Shown here: positions 26,352 through 34,604 of the stretch, in pieces | Numbering within the stretch: position 1 is the first letter of the stretch | How the letters are laid out: every line of letters begins with the position of its first letter | Origin: Candidatus Methanodesulfokora washburnensis | GTDB lineage: Archaea; Korarchaeota; Korarchaeia; Korarchaeales; Korarchaeaceae | Assembly: GCF_003947435.1 (NCBI RefSeq) | Contig: NZ_RCOS01000087.1 | Coordinates: 1-64,000 of the forward strand | DNA length: 64,000 bases | Direction: 5' to 3' | Position numbers and translations under genes: made by a program | Notes under the pieces: model-generated | What the model was told of the DNA's origin: nothing | What the model saw: only the letters and a program-made list of their open reading frames with translations | Database searches by the model: none

Positions 26352-26930
26352 TTATATCCTGGTGAAATCTGCTTCCCAATTCTCTGTATCTATGATGGCA
26401 GCTCTTCCCATGAACGCAGGACCGGGATTCACAACAACAGTATCATTCAGCCTGAATATGGCAGGACTCTCATGTATATGGCCACAAAGGCATGCTTTCG
26501 GCTTTAGCTCATTTATTGCATTCCTGATAATCCTGCTTCCAACATGCCTTCCGCTTGACGCAATATCTGCTTTTGTGTCAAGGGGAGGATAATGAGATAC
26601 CAGAATCCAGTCCCCTTTTACCTCTTTCCTTATCCTGTTGAGATCATGCTCCTCCCTTCTGCCGATTCCTGCCAGAAGGATCCCCTCCACATCTAGGACC
26701 TCCCCGTCTAGCAGCATTCCCAGCTCTCTTGCTGTCTCAACAACAGAAATGCTGTCCATGTTGCCCGATACATAAAAAACTCTTGTCCTTCCTGCTAGAT
26801 CCCTTAATAGACTGGAGCTCTCCGAATCGCCACTTATCACTATGATATCTGCCTTGAGCTCATTAAATGCCCTCAGTATCCTCTCCAAGTCCACTCTTCC
26901 ATGTATATCGGATAGATGGAGCAATCTCAT
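26352..26930 (-). CDS. Calcineurin-like metallophosphoesterase
   Basis: The 192-residue protein has all five motifs of the family: DIHG (residues 8-11), SGDSE, SGNMD, SHYPP and GHIHESP. It should bind two metals and cleave phosphomono- or diesters (YfcE/MJ0936-like). The substrate is unknown. It stands alone upstream of the replication operon on the same strand. Confidence 0.85.
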   Translation of the reverse strand: MRLLHLSDIHGRVDLERILRAFNELKADIIVISGDSESSSLLRDLAGRTRVFYVSGNMDSISVVETARELGMLLDGEVLDVEGILLAGIGRREEHDLNRIRKEVKGDWILVSHYPPLDTKADIASSGRHVGSRIIRNAINELKPKACLCGHIHESPAIFRLNDTVVVNPGPAFMGRAAIIDTENWEADFTRI

Positions 26931-27165
26931 AGAGGATCACCAAACTTTTAGGAAGATCAATAAAAATCTACTTTAAGGATAGTCCATTCAAACTACATTT
27001 AAAGCAGCTCTAGAGTTCAGGACAGACGACAGCCACCTTCTGGTTCTAGAGCAAGCTTCTGGTGCACTTCTTTATCTTTCTGCAGATGCATTCTGCTTTA
27101 TTTTCATCGCTTAACTTAAAGTTTTTACTTACCCTATCTATTTATTATTAGGATTTTATAAAAAG

Positions 27166-27813
27166 CTAGCTTCCCATTAAAGAGCTTCTTAGCGTTTCCT
27201 CTATTGAATCAAGCTTGCACTCCGGACGTATTTTGCGGGAGAAATCCCTCAATATTTTGATCAGATCCTCTAGGAGTTCTTCCTTCTCCCAAGGAGGCAT
27301 CTCCCCTTTTGCCACATCTATCTTCACGCCGTATCCTCTTAGAAGCCTCTCTATGCATTTAAAGTGGAATCTGAAGAGCCTGTCGCTGTAGGCAACCACT
27401 ATTACATCGACCATCCCATTCAGAACCATGTCTATGATCTCTGATATTCCTTTTCTCTCATCATCCAAGCAGGATGATACCTCCTCTATCACCCTCACTA
27501 CTTTATATCCCTTTTTCTCACAATAGTTCTTTAAGAAAGACACTTGTCTATCTACCTCATCCCTAAGATCCCTGAAACATGCTCTTGCATATATGACAGC
27601 CCTGAGCTTTCCCCTTTTACCTCCTTCAAGTATTCTCTCTACCTCGCTTTTTGGTATCCTGTAATGTCCTCCTCTTGTCCTCACAGCCTTTAGATATCCC
27701 GACCTTATCCAACATCTTACAGTTGATTGATGTATTCCCATCATATCAGCTAACTCACTCACTTTTAAATATCCCCTAATGTTGATTTTCTCGATTTCAT
27801 TCATGAATCTCAC
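27166..27813 (-). CDS. Orphan IS607-type serine recombinase with catalytic Ser replaced by Cys
   Basis: The 215-residue protein has an N-terminal MerR-type HTH (residues 14-55: YLKVSELADMMGIHQSTVRC, GGHYRIP) and a resolvase domain (70-215: VIYARACF, DVIVVAYSDRLFRFHF, then a YGVKIDV strand). IS607 TnpA proteins normally read YARVSS here. Position 79, where the catalytic Ser stands, is Cys. No tnpB lies beside it and no ends were found. It is therefore either a dead transposase or a domesticated DNA-binding protein. It is divergent from, and 58 bases from, the Get3-pair locus and could regulate it (inference). Confidence 0.75.
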   Translation of the reverse strand: MRFMNEIEKINIRGYLKVSELADMMGIHQSTVRCWIRSGYLKAVRTRGGHYRIPKSEVERILEGGKRGKLRAVIYARACFRDLRDEVDRQVSFLKNYCEKKGYKVVRVIEEVSSCLDDERKGISEIIDMVLNGMVDVIVVAYSDRLFRFHFKCIERLLRGYGVKIDVAKGEMPPWEKEELLEDLIKILRDFSRKIRPECKLDSIEETLRSSLMGS

Positions 27814-27871
27814 AATTTTTTCAGGAAACCTTTATAATTAAAAGTTTCTCCTAGACAATGGGTGATAGCAG

Positions 27872-28177
27872 ATGTTGAGGAGGAAGGAAAAGAAGGAGGA
27901 GAAGGAAAAGGAGGGAGAAAAGAAATCTAGCGAGGTTAAGGAGGCAGTAGCAGGCCTTATCTATGGAATGTCTGCTCACGCTGTCACAAGACAGATGCTG
28001 AAGACAAGAATGTATCTAGAGCACCTCTTCATGCTGATAACATTAGGAGATATGATGGGGATCCCTATTCTTCCACCGTATTACTCATTAAAGCTCCTTC
28101 CATATGCAGTGCCCAACGTGAAGACATGGAAGAGGAGCATGCTGAAGGAAAGAGATGTCACGGATATGCTGTACTGA
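27872..28177 (+). CDS. Small partner protein A of the Get3-pair locus
   Basis: The 101-residue protein has a highly charged Lys/Glu N-terminus (1-25) and an amphipathic/hydrophobic C-terminal part with MYLEHLFMLITLGDMMGIPI, then LPPYYSLKLLPYAVP. It is clearly paralogous to the protein at 30238: both keep GDxxGxPxxPxYxLxLLPYxxP and a K/W basic tail. The start ATG 27872 has gggtgat upstream. It precedes the first ATPase by 9 bases. The hydrophobic Pro/Tyr/Leu segment may be membrane-associated or a client-binding lid. Family unknown to me. Confidence 0.6.
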   Translation: MLRRKEKKEEKEKEGEKKSSEVKEAVAGLIYGMSAHAVTRQMLKTRMYLEHLFMLITLGDMMGIPILPPYYSLKLLPYAVPNVKTWKRSMLKERDVTDMLY

Positions 28178-28186
28178 GGTGTCCTC

Positions 28187-29188
28187 ATGCTCTCCCTGAA
28201 GGAGTTCTTCGAGAAAAAGCCCAACATAAAGGTCATAGTGAATGCGGGAAAGGGAGGGCTTGGAAAGACTACTTCTAGCGCCGCAATGTCCTACTGGTTT
28301 GCCAAAAATGGGAAGAAACCACTTTGCTTCAGCACAGATCCTCAGGCCTCCCTGAGCGATATATTTGAGATGGATATATTCGGAAAGGGGATCATAGAGA
28401 TCGAGAAAAACCTGTTTGTAGTCGAGATAGATGCAGATAAAAGGATAAAGGAGTTCCAAGAGGAGGTCAGGAACAAGATAAAGACGATGTATGGAATAGA
28501 TGAGATACCTGAGGAGATAGATGAGTACATAGAGACCTCCGCTTATGAGCCGGCAATGCATGAATCAGCTACATACGATGCAATGGCTGATCTCCTGTCA
28601 AAAGGGGAGTTCAATCCATATGTGTTCGACATGCCCCCCTTCGGCCATGGAGTTAGGATGGTGAGCATGGCAAGAATACTCGATGCTTGGATAGACAAGA
28701 TGGAGGAAACTAGGAGAAAAGCAGCTGAGTACGCACAAGCAGCTGCTTATCTGAAGGGAATTAGCTCCAAAACCGAGGAGGATATCCTGAAGGAGCTGAG
28801 AAGCATAAGAGAAAAACTGGATTTCTTCAGGGAAGTTCTCACAGACCCAGATGCCTGTGCATTCTTCATGGTCATAATTCCTGAGAAAATGGCCATATTG
28901 GACACAGAAAGAGCTATAGAAATGTTCAGAAAGCTGGATATAGAGATGGCCGGTGTTATAGTAAATCAGGTGTATCCGAGAGAGCTTCTTGAGAGGCCTG
29001 ATGTGGGGGAGTTCCTGAAGAGGAGGGTTGAGATGCAGCAGGCATATCTTAAGGAGATAAAGGAGAAGTTCGGGGATTATGTGAGAGCAGTTGTTCCAAT
29101 GTTTGATAGAGAGCCAAAGGGAATGGAGATGATAGCCAAGGTAGCTGAACATCTATTTGAGAAACCAGGTTTGGAGGTGTTTGAATGA
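28187..29188 (+). CDS. Get3/ArsA-family ATPase A (catalytic residues conserved)
   Basis: The 333-residue protein carries a deviant Walker A GKGGLGKTT (residues 21-29), the switch I Asp51 in FSTDPQASLSD, and the switch II region DMPPFGHGVR (148-157), i.e. the Get3 residues that activate water and couple hydrolysis to dimer opening. A helical insert (about 85-200) follows the Get3 layout, and the zinc CxxC of Get3 is missing. It probably hydrolyses ATP as a dimer and targets a membrane client. It lies in one operon with a second, degenerate ATPase whose ATG overlaps its stop. An arsenite role is unlikely: no arsB or arsR is nearby. Confidence 0.8.
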   Translation: MLSLKEFFEKKPNIKVIVNAGKGGLGKTTSSAAMSYWFAKNGKKPLCFSTDPQASLSDIFEMDIFGKGIIEIEKNLFVVEIDADKRIKEFQEEVRNKIKTMYGIDEIPEEIDEYIETSAYEPAMHESATYDAMADLLSKGEFNPYVFDMPPFGHGVRMVSMARILDAWIDKMEETRRKAAEYAQAAAYLKGISSKTEEDILKELRSIREKLDFFREVLTDPDACAFFMVIIPEKMAILDTERAIEMFRKLDIEMAGVIVNQVYPRELLERPDVGEFLKRRVEMQQAYLKEIKEKFGDYVRAVVPMFDREPKGMEMIAKVAEHLFEKPGLEVFE

Positions 29189-30225
29189 CAGTTGTTGCGG
29201 AGAAGCCTGTTGGTTTTAGGGAATATGTTGAGAGCCACGAGACCCTGAAGTACTTCTTTACAGGAGGAAAAGGGGGAGTGGGAAAGACTATAGCTGCCGC
29301 CGGGATAGCAGCTTACTTTGCTAACAATGGAAAAAGGGTTCTGCTGGCATCTCTCAACCCTGTTCACTCTCTCTCCAGCTTGTTTGAGCAGGATCTTTCA
29401 GGAGGATTGATAAAACCTGTCAAGGGAATCAGAAATCTTGATGCAGTGGAGGTGGATATAACGGACAAGGTGAACAGCTACAAAAAACAGCTGGCTGACA
29501 GGCTCACTTGGTTCCTGAAGTGGGCTGACATACCAATGAAGGCCTCTGAGTTCATAGATATCGCAGCTACAAACCCGGCATTTGAGGAAAGTGCTATGTT
29601 CGATGCTGTTGTTGATATAATATTACAGCAGAAAGAGAATTATGATAAAATAGTATTTGATTGTGCAGCAGTGGCAAATGCAGTCAGGCTTCTCGGCCTG
29701 AACAAGATTTATGGTCTCTGGCTGAGGAGGATGATAAAGAGCAGGGAGGAGGCTTTGTCACTTAGGGTAAAGCTTTCATTCAGGAAGGAGAAGGCTATGG
29801 AGGAGATAAAGAAGGATCCATTAATGGCAGACTTGATAGCTCTGGAGGGAAAGATAAATAAGGCTAGTGCTATTCTGGGTGATCCAAGCCAGACTGCGTT
29901 CTTCTTTGTCACTCTACCGCTTGCCCTGCCGATATCTGTTGTAGAGAGATTCATAAACATGGTGAGAGGTTTCAACATAGCGATAGGAGGGGTTATAGTG
30001 AATGGAGTTCTTAGAAAGGATCTTGTGGCTGAGGGAGGGACTGAGTACCTGAAGAACAAGTACGAGGAGCAGAAGAGATACCTGAAGATTATAGAGGAGA
30101 AAATGGGGCCTCTTGTGAGGGCTGTGATACCACTTTATGAGACTGAGATTGCAGGAATAGACATGATAATGAGAATATCTGAGGATCTTGCAACATGGAC
30201 TCCTGAGAAAGGACTCCTCCTCTAA
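29185..30225 (+). CDS. Get3/ArsA-family ATPase B (switch residues degenerate)
   Basis: The 346-residue paralog of the preceding gene keeps the Walker A GKGGVGKT (28-35) but has Asn58 (ASLNPVHSLSS) where Get3 proteins have the catalytic Asp (STDPAHxLSD), and the switch II reads FDCAAVANAVR instead of DTAPTGH-like. The Asp-to-Asn change is the one used experimentally to block hydrolysis in yeast Get3 (D57N). It should bind but hardly hydrolyse ATP. Start ATG overlaps the previous stop by 4 bases, so equal synthesis and a heterodimer with ATPase A are likely (inference). Confidence 0.8.
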   Translation: MTVVAEKPVGFREYVESHETLKYFFTGGKGGVGKTIAAAGIAAYFANNGKRVLLASLNPVHSLSSLFEQDLSGGLIKPVKGIRNLDAVEVDITDKVNSYKKQLADRLTWFLKWADIPMKASEFIDIAATNPAFEESAMFDAVVDIILQQKENYDKIVFDCAAVANAVRLLGLNKIYGLWLRRMIKSREEALSLRVKLSFRKEKAMEEIKKDPLMADLIALEGKINKASAILGDPSQTAFFFVTLPLALPISVVERFINMVRGFNIAIGGVIVNGVLRKDLVAEGGTEYLKNKYEEQKRYLKIIEEKMGPLVRAVIPLYETEIAGIDMIMRISEDLATWTPEKGLLL

Positions 30226-30237
30226 TCGGGTGAGCTC

Positions 30238-30477
30238 ACGAGGAGGGTAAGGGAGTTTCTGCATGGCTTTGCTGTGCTGCCTCATATAAAGACCCTTGAG
30301 AAGCTGAAATTTGAGGAGGATCTGAATTTCATGACTCTGACTGTGGGAGATCTGATAGGTCTTCCCACAGTTCCTTTTTACAAACTTGCACTCTTACCTT
30401 ACTGGTTTCCTCTGATAGACAAGTGGAGGGAACATGTCCTATCAGAGAGAGGAGCCTTGGAGAAAATTCAGGAATGA
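30238..30477 (+). CDS. Small partner protein B of the Get3-pair locus (noncanonical start)
   Basis: The paralog of the 27872 protein: VGDLIGLPTVPFYKLALLPY aligns with LGDMMGIPILPPYYSLKLLP, and similarity continues upstream to FLHGF, residues that lie before the only GTG (30274). In-frame upstream codons include ACG at 30238, 4 bases behind ggtgag, and CTG at 30259, but no ATG, GTG or TTG. The real start is thus probably noncanonical; 30238 is my best guess. It closes the set small A - ATPase A - ATPase B - small B. Confidence 0.55.
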   Translation, partial: TRRVREFLHGFAVLPHIKTLEKLKFEEDLNFMTLTVGDLIGLPTVPFYKLALLPYWFPLIDKWREHVLSERGALEKIQE

Positions 30478-30493
30478 TTCTGGGTGAGCTTAG

Positions 30494-30991
30494 GTGGGCA
30501 GAAGAACTGTCAACCTTGAGGCAGGAAACATTTTGATGGGAACCACCTCATTTCTCTCTTTTAACATACCGGAGGACTGGAGAGCATTTCCTATCGGTGT
30601 TGCTGAGGTGGAGAGCTCTAGAAGAACTGGGGATCGCAGTTGGGTGACTAATGGCTACATTATGGTGGGCCTCTCTTCTGAGAGAGGAGAAGAGGTTTTA
30701 ATGACGATCAAAACATCAGAACCCATTAAAAAATTTGATATTGAGAGATGGATTCATGATAAAGCCAGAAAGGGAATGTTGCATGGAGTCATCATGGTCA
30801 ATGGACACAAATGCGGCTATATGATGAACAGAATTGAAAAAGGCATTATCAAAAGGGAAAAACTGATTGAGCTCACTCTCTGCTTTTTCTGTGATATCAC
30901 CAAAAGAAAAATAGAGATAAAACTTACTGGAAGAAAAGAAGAAAATGTTATGCTGTTTAAGGAGCTCATAGTCGATCTTTCCTGTCATTAG
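30494..30991 (+). CDS. Hypothetical protein downstream of the Get3-pair genes
   Basis: The 165-residue soluble protein starts at a GTG (30494) with gggtgag 6 bases upstream, directly after small partner B, so it is probably the last gene of that operon. It has beta-rich patterns: LMGTTSFLSFNIPEDWRAFP, GYIMVGLSSERGEEVLM, GVIMVNGHKCGYMM, then LTLCFFCDITKRKIEIKLTG. It resembles a small lipid-binding or PsbP-like beta sheet only in outline. No family recognised. Its 3' end overlaps the convergent gene by 26 bases. Confidence 0.55.
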   Translation: MGRRTVNLEAGNILMGTTSFLSFNIPEDWRAFPIGVAEVESSRRTGDRSWVTNGYIMVGLSSERGEEVLMTIKTSEPIKKFDIERWIHDKARKGMLHGVIMVNGHKCGYMMNRIEKGIIKREKLIELTLCFFCDITKRKIEIKLTGRKEENVMLFKELIVDLSCH

Positions 30992-31589
30992 GACAGCATG
31001 CTGATGCTATTTTCTCAGCAAGAGGAACTAGAAGCTTGAGAGTATCTTCTTCGACATCGCATCTCATTATCAGATGAGGTTCCTCCTTGGATATAGAGAG
31101 CCCTTTCACCTTTATCCTGTCAAAAAGCTCCTTTATCTCGCTGTTCAGCAGTATTCTTGCAGCTTTCGATGCATCATCCGAGAAGAACCTTAGATCACCT
31201 AAAATGCCCCATTCAAGCGGTTTTAAGCCATCCCCAGTGCTTGAAAGCCTGAAAGATGGATTGCAGGAGAAGGATGCCTTCAGGTATACCTCATCTTTTT
31301 TCCCAGAAGCTTTCTGAAAGATATAGTGGAGGAAATTCTCCCTGTCCATTAGGACAAAGGTCACCTCTACCTTAAAAAGAGGAGATTTCCCATGAAAACT
31401 TATTTGAAATCCGCTAGATCCAAATCTCCTAAATCCAACTTTTCTAGTATATCCTTTTATATATGGGGACAGAGCTCTCCAGAGCTCATTTTGCCTCTTC
31501 AAATTCATCCTTTTTGCTATAGCATACCATATTGTCATAAAAACTGCTAACAGCAATACTACCAGAAATCCTATCTCCATCTTCACCAC
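30966..31589 (-). CDS. Hypothetical membrane-anchored protein
   Basis: The 207-residue protein has one N-terminal transmembrane helix (residues 4-24, MEIGFLVVLLLAVFMTIWYA) and a cytoplasmic-type charged domain with beta-rich segments (FQISFHGKSPLFKVEVTFVL and YLKASFSCNPSF). It has no sequons, and basic residues follow the helix, so the domain probably faces the cytoplasm. No family recognised. The gene converges on and overlaps the gene at 30494. Confidence 0.5.
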   Translation of the reverse strand: MVKMEIGFLVVLLLAVFMTIWYAIAKRMNLKRQNELWRALSPYIKGYTRKVGFRRFGSSGFQISFHGKSPLFKVEVTFVLMDRENFLHYIFQKASGKKDEVYLKASFSCNPSFRLSSTGDGLKPLEWGILGDLRFFSDDASKAARILLNSEIKELFDRIKVKGLSISKEEPHLIMRCDVEEDTLKLLVPLAEKIASACCPNDRKDRL

Positions 31590-31711
31590 TCTTGATTTTA
31601 TCGATTTTAGCCAACTATATCGGTATTTTCTTTAACTAATTAATGGAAAGGTTTTTATCTAATAAGGATGCAGTTGACATGCGCCGATGATGAAAGAGGA
31701 GGTAGTCGAAT

Positions 31712-33418
31712 ATGTATCCCGTCTGGTTCGTGATTCTGGCCATAGTGGCGTACTTGCTAGCATACTATGCCTACGCCAAGTGGTATGACAGGAAGGTCTG
31801 GGAGCCTGATCCAAAGAGGGCAACTCCGGCTCACATGTACATGGATGGAATAACATTCTTCCCTGTGAGCAAATATGTGCTCTATGGGTTTCAATTCAAG
31901 GGAATAGCCGGGTTAGGACCAATATTAGGGCCTTTCGTAGCCCTGTACTATGGATGGATCCCAGCCCTAATATGGATAATCCTTGGTAATTTCTTCATAG
32001 GGTGGATACATGATTACACATCCCTCTTCCTCTCGGTGAGGAATGACGGGAAATCGATGGGTCCGCTCTCATATGAGTTGATAAGCCCAAGAGCTAGAAC
32101 ATCCCTGCTTGGATTCCTGTTCTTCTATCTCATACTGATAGTAGCAGTTTTTGCAGTTCTCTGCAGCACTTTCTTCCTCAAGTTCCCTGAGACAGTCTTG
32201 GCCACAGTATTCCTGTATATAGGAGGGATAGTGAGCGGCCTTCTTTTGTACAAGGCAAAGACCGGTGTTATAACATCGACAGTAGTGGGTCTTATCATAA
32301 CAGCTATCGGAATAGTTGCAGGCATGTACTTCCCACTGCCATATCCGCAGCTTGAGCTCTGGATTGTATTTACTTCAATTCTGCTCTTCATAGGGGCAAC
32401 TATATCCTTGATGTATGTGACACAACCTATCACCTATATTGCATCCTATCCGTGCTTGTTCGGCATAATCCTGTTGATATTGGGTGCTCTGATATCTCCC
32501 ATAACAAATGTCCCGATACAGCAAACCGCCTGGGGAGGATTTCTGGGAACAACAAATGACTTCTGGAGCCCTGGCCCTATATGGCCCATTCTCACAGTTT
32601 CAGTTGCCTGTGGAGCGATATCAGGTTGGCACAGCCTGATAAGCACGTCTGGATCAGCTCCTCAGCTTGATGTTGAGACAGATGCCCTCCCCGTTGCAGC
32701 AGGCTCGATGCTCACGGAAGGCCTTCTGGCACTTGCATCCGTCGCTGCTTACATGGTATTAACTCCTGCTGATCTCAAGACTGCTGGAGGGATAAACTGG
32801 GCTTCTTTAGTTCTCGGAGCTGTGAAGCTTATCTCACCGTACACAGGAGGAGCTGCTGCAGCACCCTGGATAAGAGCCTTCTTCGGGATGTGGCTTGAGA
32901 CATTTGCCATAACAATAGGCTTCTTAGCAGTGAGGTTCTTCTGGCTTGTATGGGCTGATGTAGTTGGCGGAAAGAGCCCACTTCTGGGAAACAAGTACGT
33001 CGGGGCAATAGTAGGGCTTGTGATAGCGGATATATTTGCATACACAGGAGCTTGGCAAAACATATGGCTGCTGTTCGGAGGGTCGAATCAGCTTCTTGCA
33101 GGCCTAGCCCTCACCTTGGTGACGATATACTTAGCTAAGCTGAAGAAACCAACTGCATACACATTCTGGCCAGCAATATTCATGATAATAACCTGCGAAG
33201 CGGCCCTTCTGTTTGAATCAGCTGTTTTCTTCAGAGCAGTAGCCATAGGGAAGCCTCTAGGAGCTGGAATGATGCTGAAGTATCCTGGAATTGCCCTTAC
33301 TCTGAATGCAATATTTGGAATAGTTGGCCTTGTGCTATTTGTGCTGGGGCTTGTAGTGGCTTATGACGGATTGAAGAGGTACTCTGAATACAGGAAGGCT
33401 GCTAGCAAGACCTCTTAG
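31712..33418 (+). CDS. cstA: Carbon starvation protein A family peptide transporter
   Basis: The 568-residue polytopic membrane protein begins WFVILAIVAYLLAYYAYAKW and has about 16 hydrophobic helices. CstA hallmarks are visible: TPAHMYMDGITFFP, HDYTSLFLSVRNDGKSMG, GAISGWHSLISTSGSAPQ and the late GGSNQLLAGLALT. The family imports peptides and pyruvate-like compounds. It is monocistronic, 82 bases upstream of the Elf1 gene. Confidence 0.9.
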   Translation: MYPVWFVILAIVAYLLAYYAYAKWYDRKVWEPDPKRATPAHMYMDGITFFPVSKYVLYGFQFKGIAGLGPILGPFVALYYGWIPALIWIILGNFFIGWIHDYTSLFLSVRNDGKSMGPLSYELISPRARTSLLGFLFFYLILIVAVFAVLCSTFFLKFPETVLATVFLYIGGIVSGLLLYKAKTGVITSTVVGLIITAIGIVAGMYFPLPYPQLELWIVFTSILLFIGATISLMYVTQPITYIASYPCLFGIILLILGALISPITNVPIQQTAWGGFLGTTNDFWSPGPIWPILTVSVACGAISGWHSLISTSGSAPQLDVETDALPVAAGSMLTEGLLALASVAAYMVLTPADLKTAGGINWASLVLGAVKLISPYTGGAAAAPWIRAFFGMWLETFAITIGFLAVRFFWLVWADVVGGKSPLLGNKYVGAIVGLVIADIFAYTGAWQNIWLLFGGSNQLLAGLALTLVTIYLAKLKKPTAYTFWPAIFMIITCEAALLFESAVFFRAVAIGKPLGAGMMLKYPGIALTLNAIFGIVGLVLFVLGLVVAYDGLKRYSEYRKAASKTS

Positions 33419-33500
33419 CTTCCTTTTCTTCTTTTTTATTTTTATAATCTCTAGGGAAGCTTTTTAATGTTCCCTTAGATCCCGTGAAGGAGGTGATAAT

Positions 33501-33740
33501 CTGGGAAGGAAGAAGAGAAGGAGGACCTTTGCTCTCAAAAGGGTTAAGAGACAGTCATCCATGTTCAGATGCCCCTCATGTCAGCACACTTCTATTGTGA
33601 TAGATATCGATAGAAAAGCTGGAATTGCAAGGATAAGCTGCATAAACTGCGGCTTGAAAAGGACGATTGAGGTGGGAGAGGAGGAAGAACAAGTAGATGT
33701 ATACGCTAGGTTCTATGATTCTTTCACAGAGGGAACATGA
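33501..33740 (+). CDS. Elf1-like transcription elongation factor, CTG start
   Basis: The 79-residue protein starts GRKKRRRTFALKRVKR, the basic N-terminal tail of Elf1, and has a zinc ribbon with Cys24, Cys27, Cys47 and Cys50 (CPSC and CINCG). It ends VDVYARFYDSF, like Elf1 VDVYSEWID. There is no ATG, GTG or TTG upstream in frame. CTG at 33501 lies 3 bases behind a full-length Shine-Dalgarno (ggaggtgat), so I take CTG as the start. Elf1 travels with RNA polymerase; the RNAP operon begins 860 bases away. Confidence 0.8.
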   Translation: MGRKKRRRTFALKRVKRQSSMFRCPSCQHTSIVIDIDRKAGIARISCINCGLKRTIEVGEEEEQVDVYARFYDSFTEGT

Positions 33741-33792
33741 AAATAACAAAATTCAAATCATTTTTTACTATTTCTTGTTAAAAAAATAATAA

Positions 33793-34344
33793 TTAAAGTT
33801 CGATTACTTTGGTTTCATTATAAGCTCTTTCAGCCGCATCGATGTTTATCTTGGCTATTCTTGGGCCAAGCACATCCAATATTGCTTTCTTCACATTTTC
33901 AAGGCTTATTAACCCCGTTACTTTGGAAAATGCTCCCACCATAGCTGTGTTAGGCCTAGGTAAGCCCTCTGAAACTAGGCCAAGGTCTAAGGCTATTCTA
34001 GTTGCGTTCACTATTGCTATCTTAGATGGCCTGCCCATTGGCTCCAGCTTCTCCGAGTTTGCCACGACAATACCCCCGTTTTTCAGCCCCTTCCATGAAT
34101 CTTCCGACCTAACAAGAGCTGGATCCATTATCACAATTATATCTGGCTCATATATCTGGCTTCTGAGCTTTATCTCCTCCTTTGATATTCTGGTGAATGC
34201 CGTTACGGGAGCTCCTCTTCTCTCAGCTCCAAAGAATGGAAAGGCTTGGGAGTAATACCCTTCATAAAAAGCAGCTTTTGCAGCTATTCTAGAGGCAACA
34301 ACTCCCCCCTGTCCACCTCTTCCATGCCATCTTATCTCGATCAA
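33793..34344 (-). CDS. porG: Pyruvate/2-oxoacid:ferredoxin oxidoreductase gamma subunit
   Basis: The 183-residue protein has the gamma-domain opening IRWHGRGGQGGVVASRIAAK, AFPFFGAERRGAPVTAF and the late NTAMVGAFSKVTGLIS. The gamma subunit is part of the enzyme that decarboxylates 2-oxoacids to acyl-CoA and reduces ferredoxin. Alpha, beta and delta genes normally follow it directly, but here the gene stands alone between elf1 and rpoH, in opposite orientation to both. The partners must be elsewhere. Confidence 0.88.
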   Translation of the reverse strand: MIEIRWHGRGGQGGVVASRIAAKAAFYEGYYSQAFPFFGAERRGAPVTAFTRISKEEIKLRSQIYEPDIIVIMDPALVRSEDSWKGLKNGGIVVANSEKLEPMGRPSKIAIVNATRIALDLGLVSEGLPRPNTAMVGAFSKVTGLISLENVKKAILDVLGPRIAKINIDAAERAYNETKVIEL

Positions 34345-34550
34345 TATAGCACCCCAGCCCTCTAGCAGGTTTTGGTTAAAAATGTTGATGAAAAATCCGC
34401 ATGATTCATAATTAAATAGTGCAGCGGGGTTATTCGATTAAAATTAGATTAATAGACTTTTAGGTAATTATTTATAAAATTTACGTATGGAAGTTTATAA
34501 ATGATCACCTATATATCAAAGAATAAATTTTAAAGTTACCAGAAAATATC

Positions 34551-34558
34551 TTTATATA
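34551..34558 (+). promoter_or_regulatory. TATA box of the RNA polymerase operon
   Basis: TTTATATA, preceded by purine-rich agaaaatatc, lies about 54 bases upstream of the rpoH TTG. A transcript start near 34582 would leave a leader of about 25 bases with gggtgagggtg as ribosome-binding site. The region 34345-34550 is AT-rich and holds no gene. Confidence 0.5.
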
Positions 34559-34604
34559 GCCCCTAGAAAACTACTCCCATTGAGTGGGTGAGGGTGTCCC
34601 AGGC

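Noticed and set aside
26931-27165. Possible right end of an IS607 element downstream of the recombinase
   Set aside because: No tnpB, no repeat with the other side, only AT-rich sequence.
28187-30225. Arsenite efflux function for the two ArsA-type ATPases
   Set aside because: No arsB, arsR or arsenite-binding Cys residues are present; context and small partners suggest another role.
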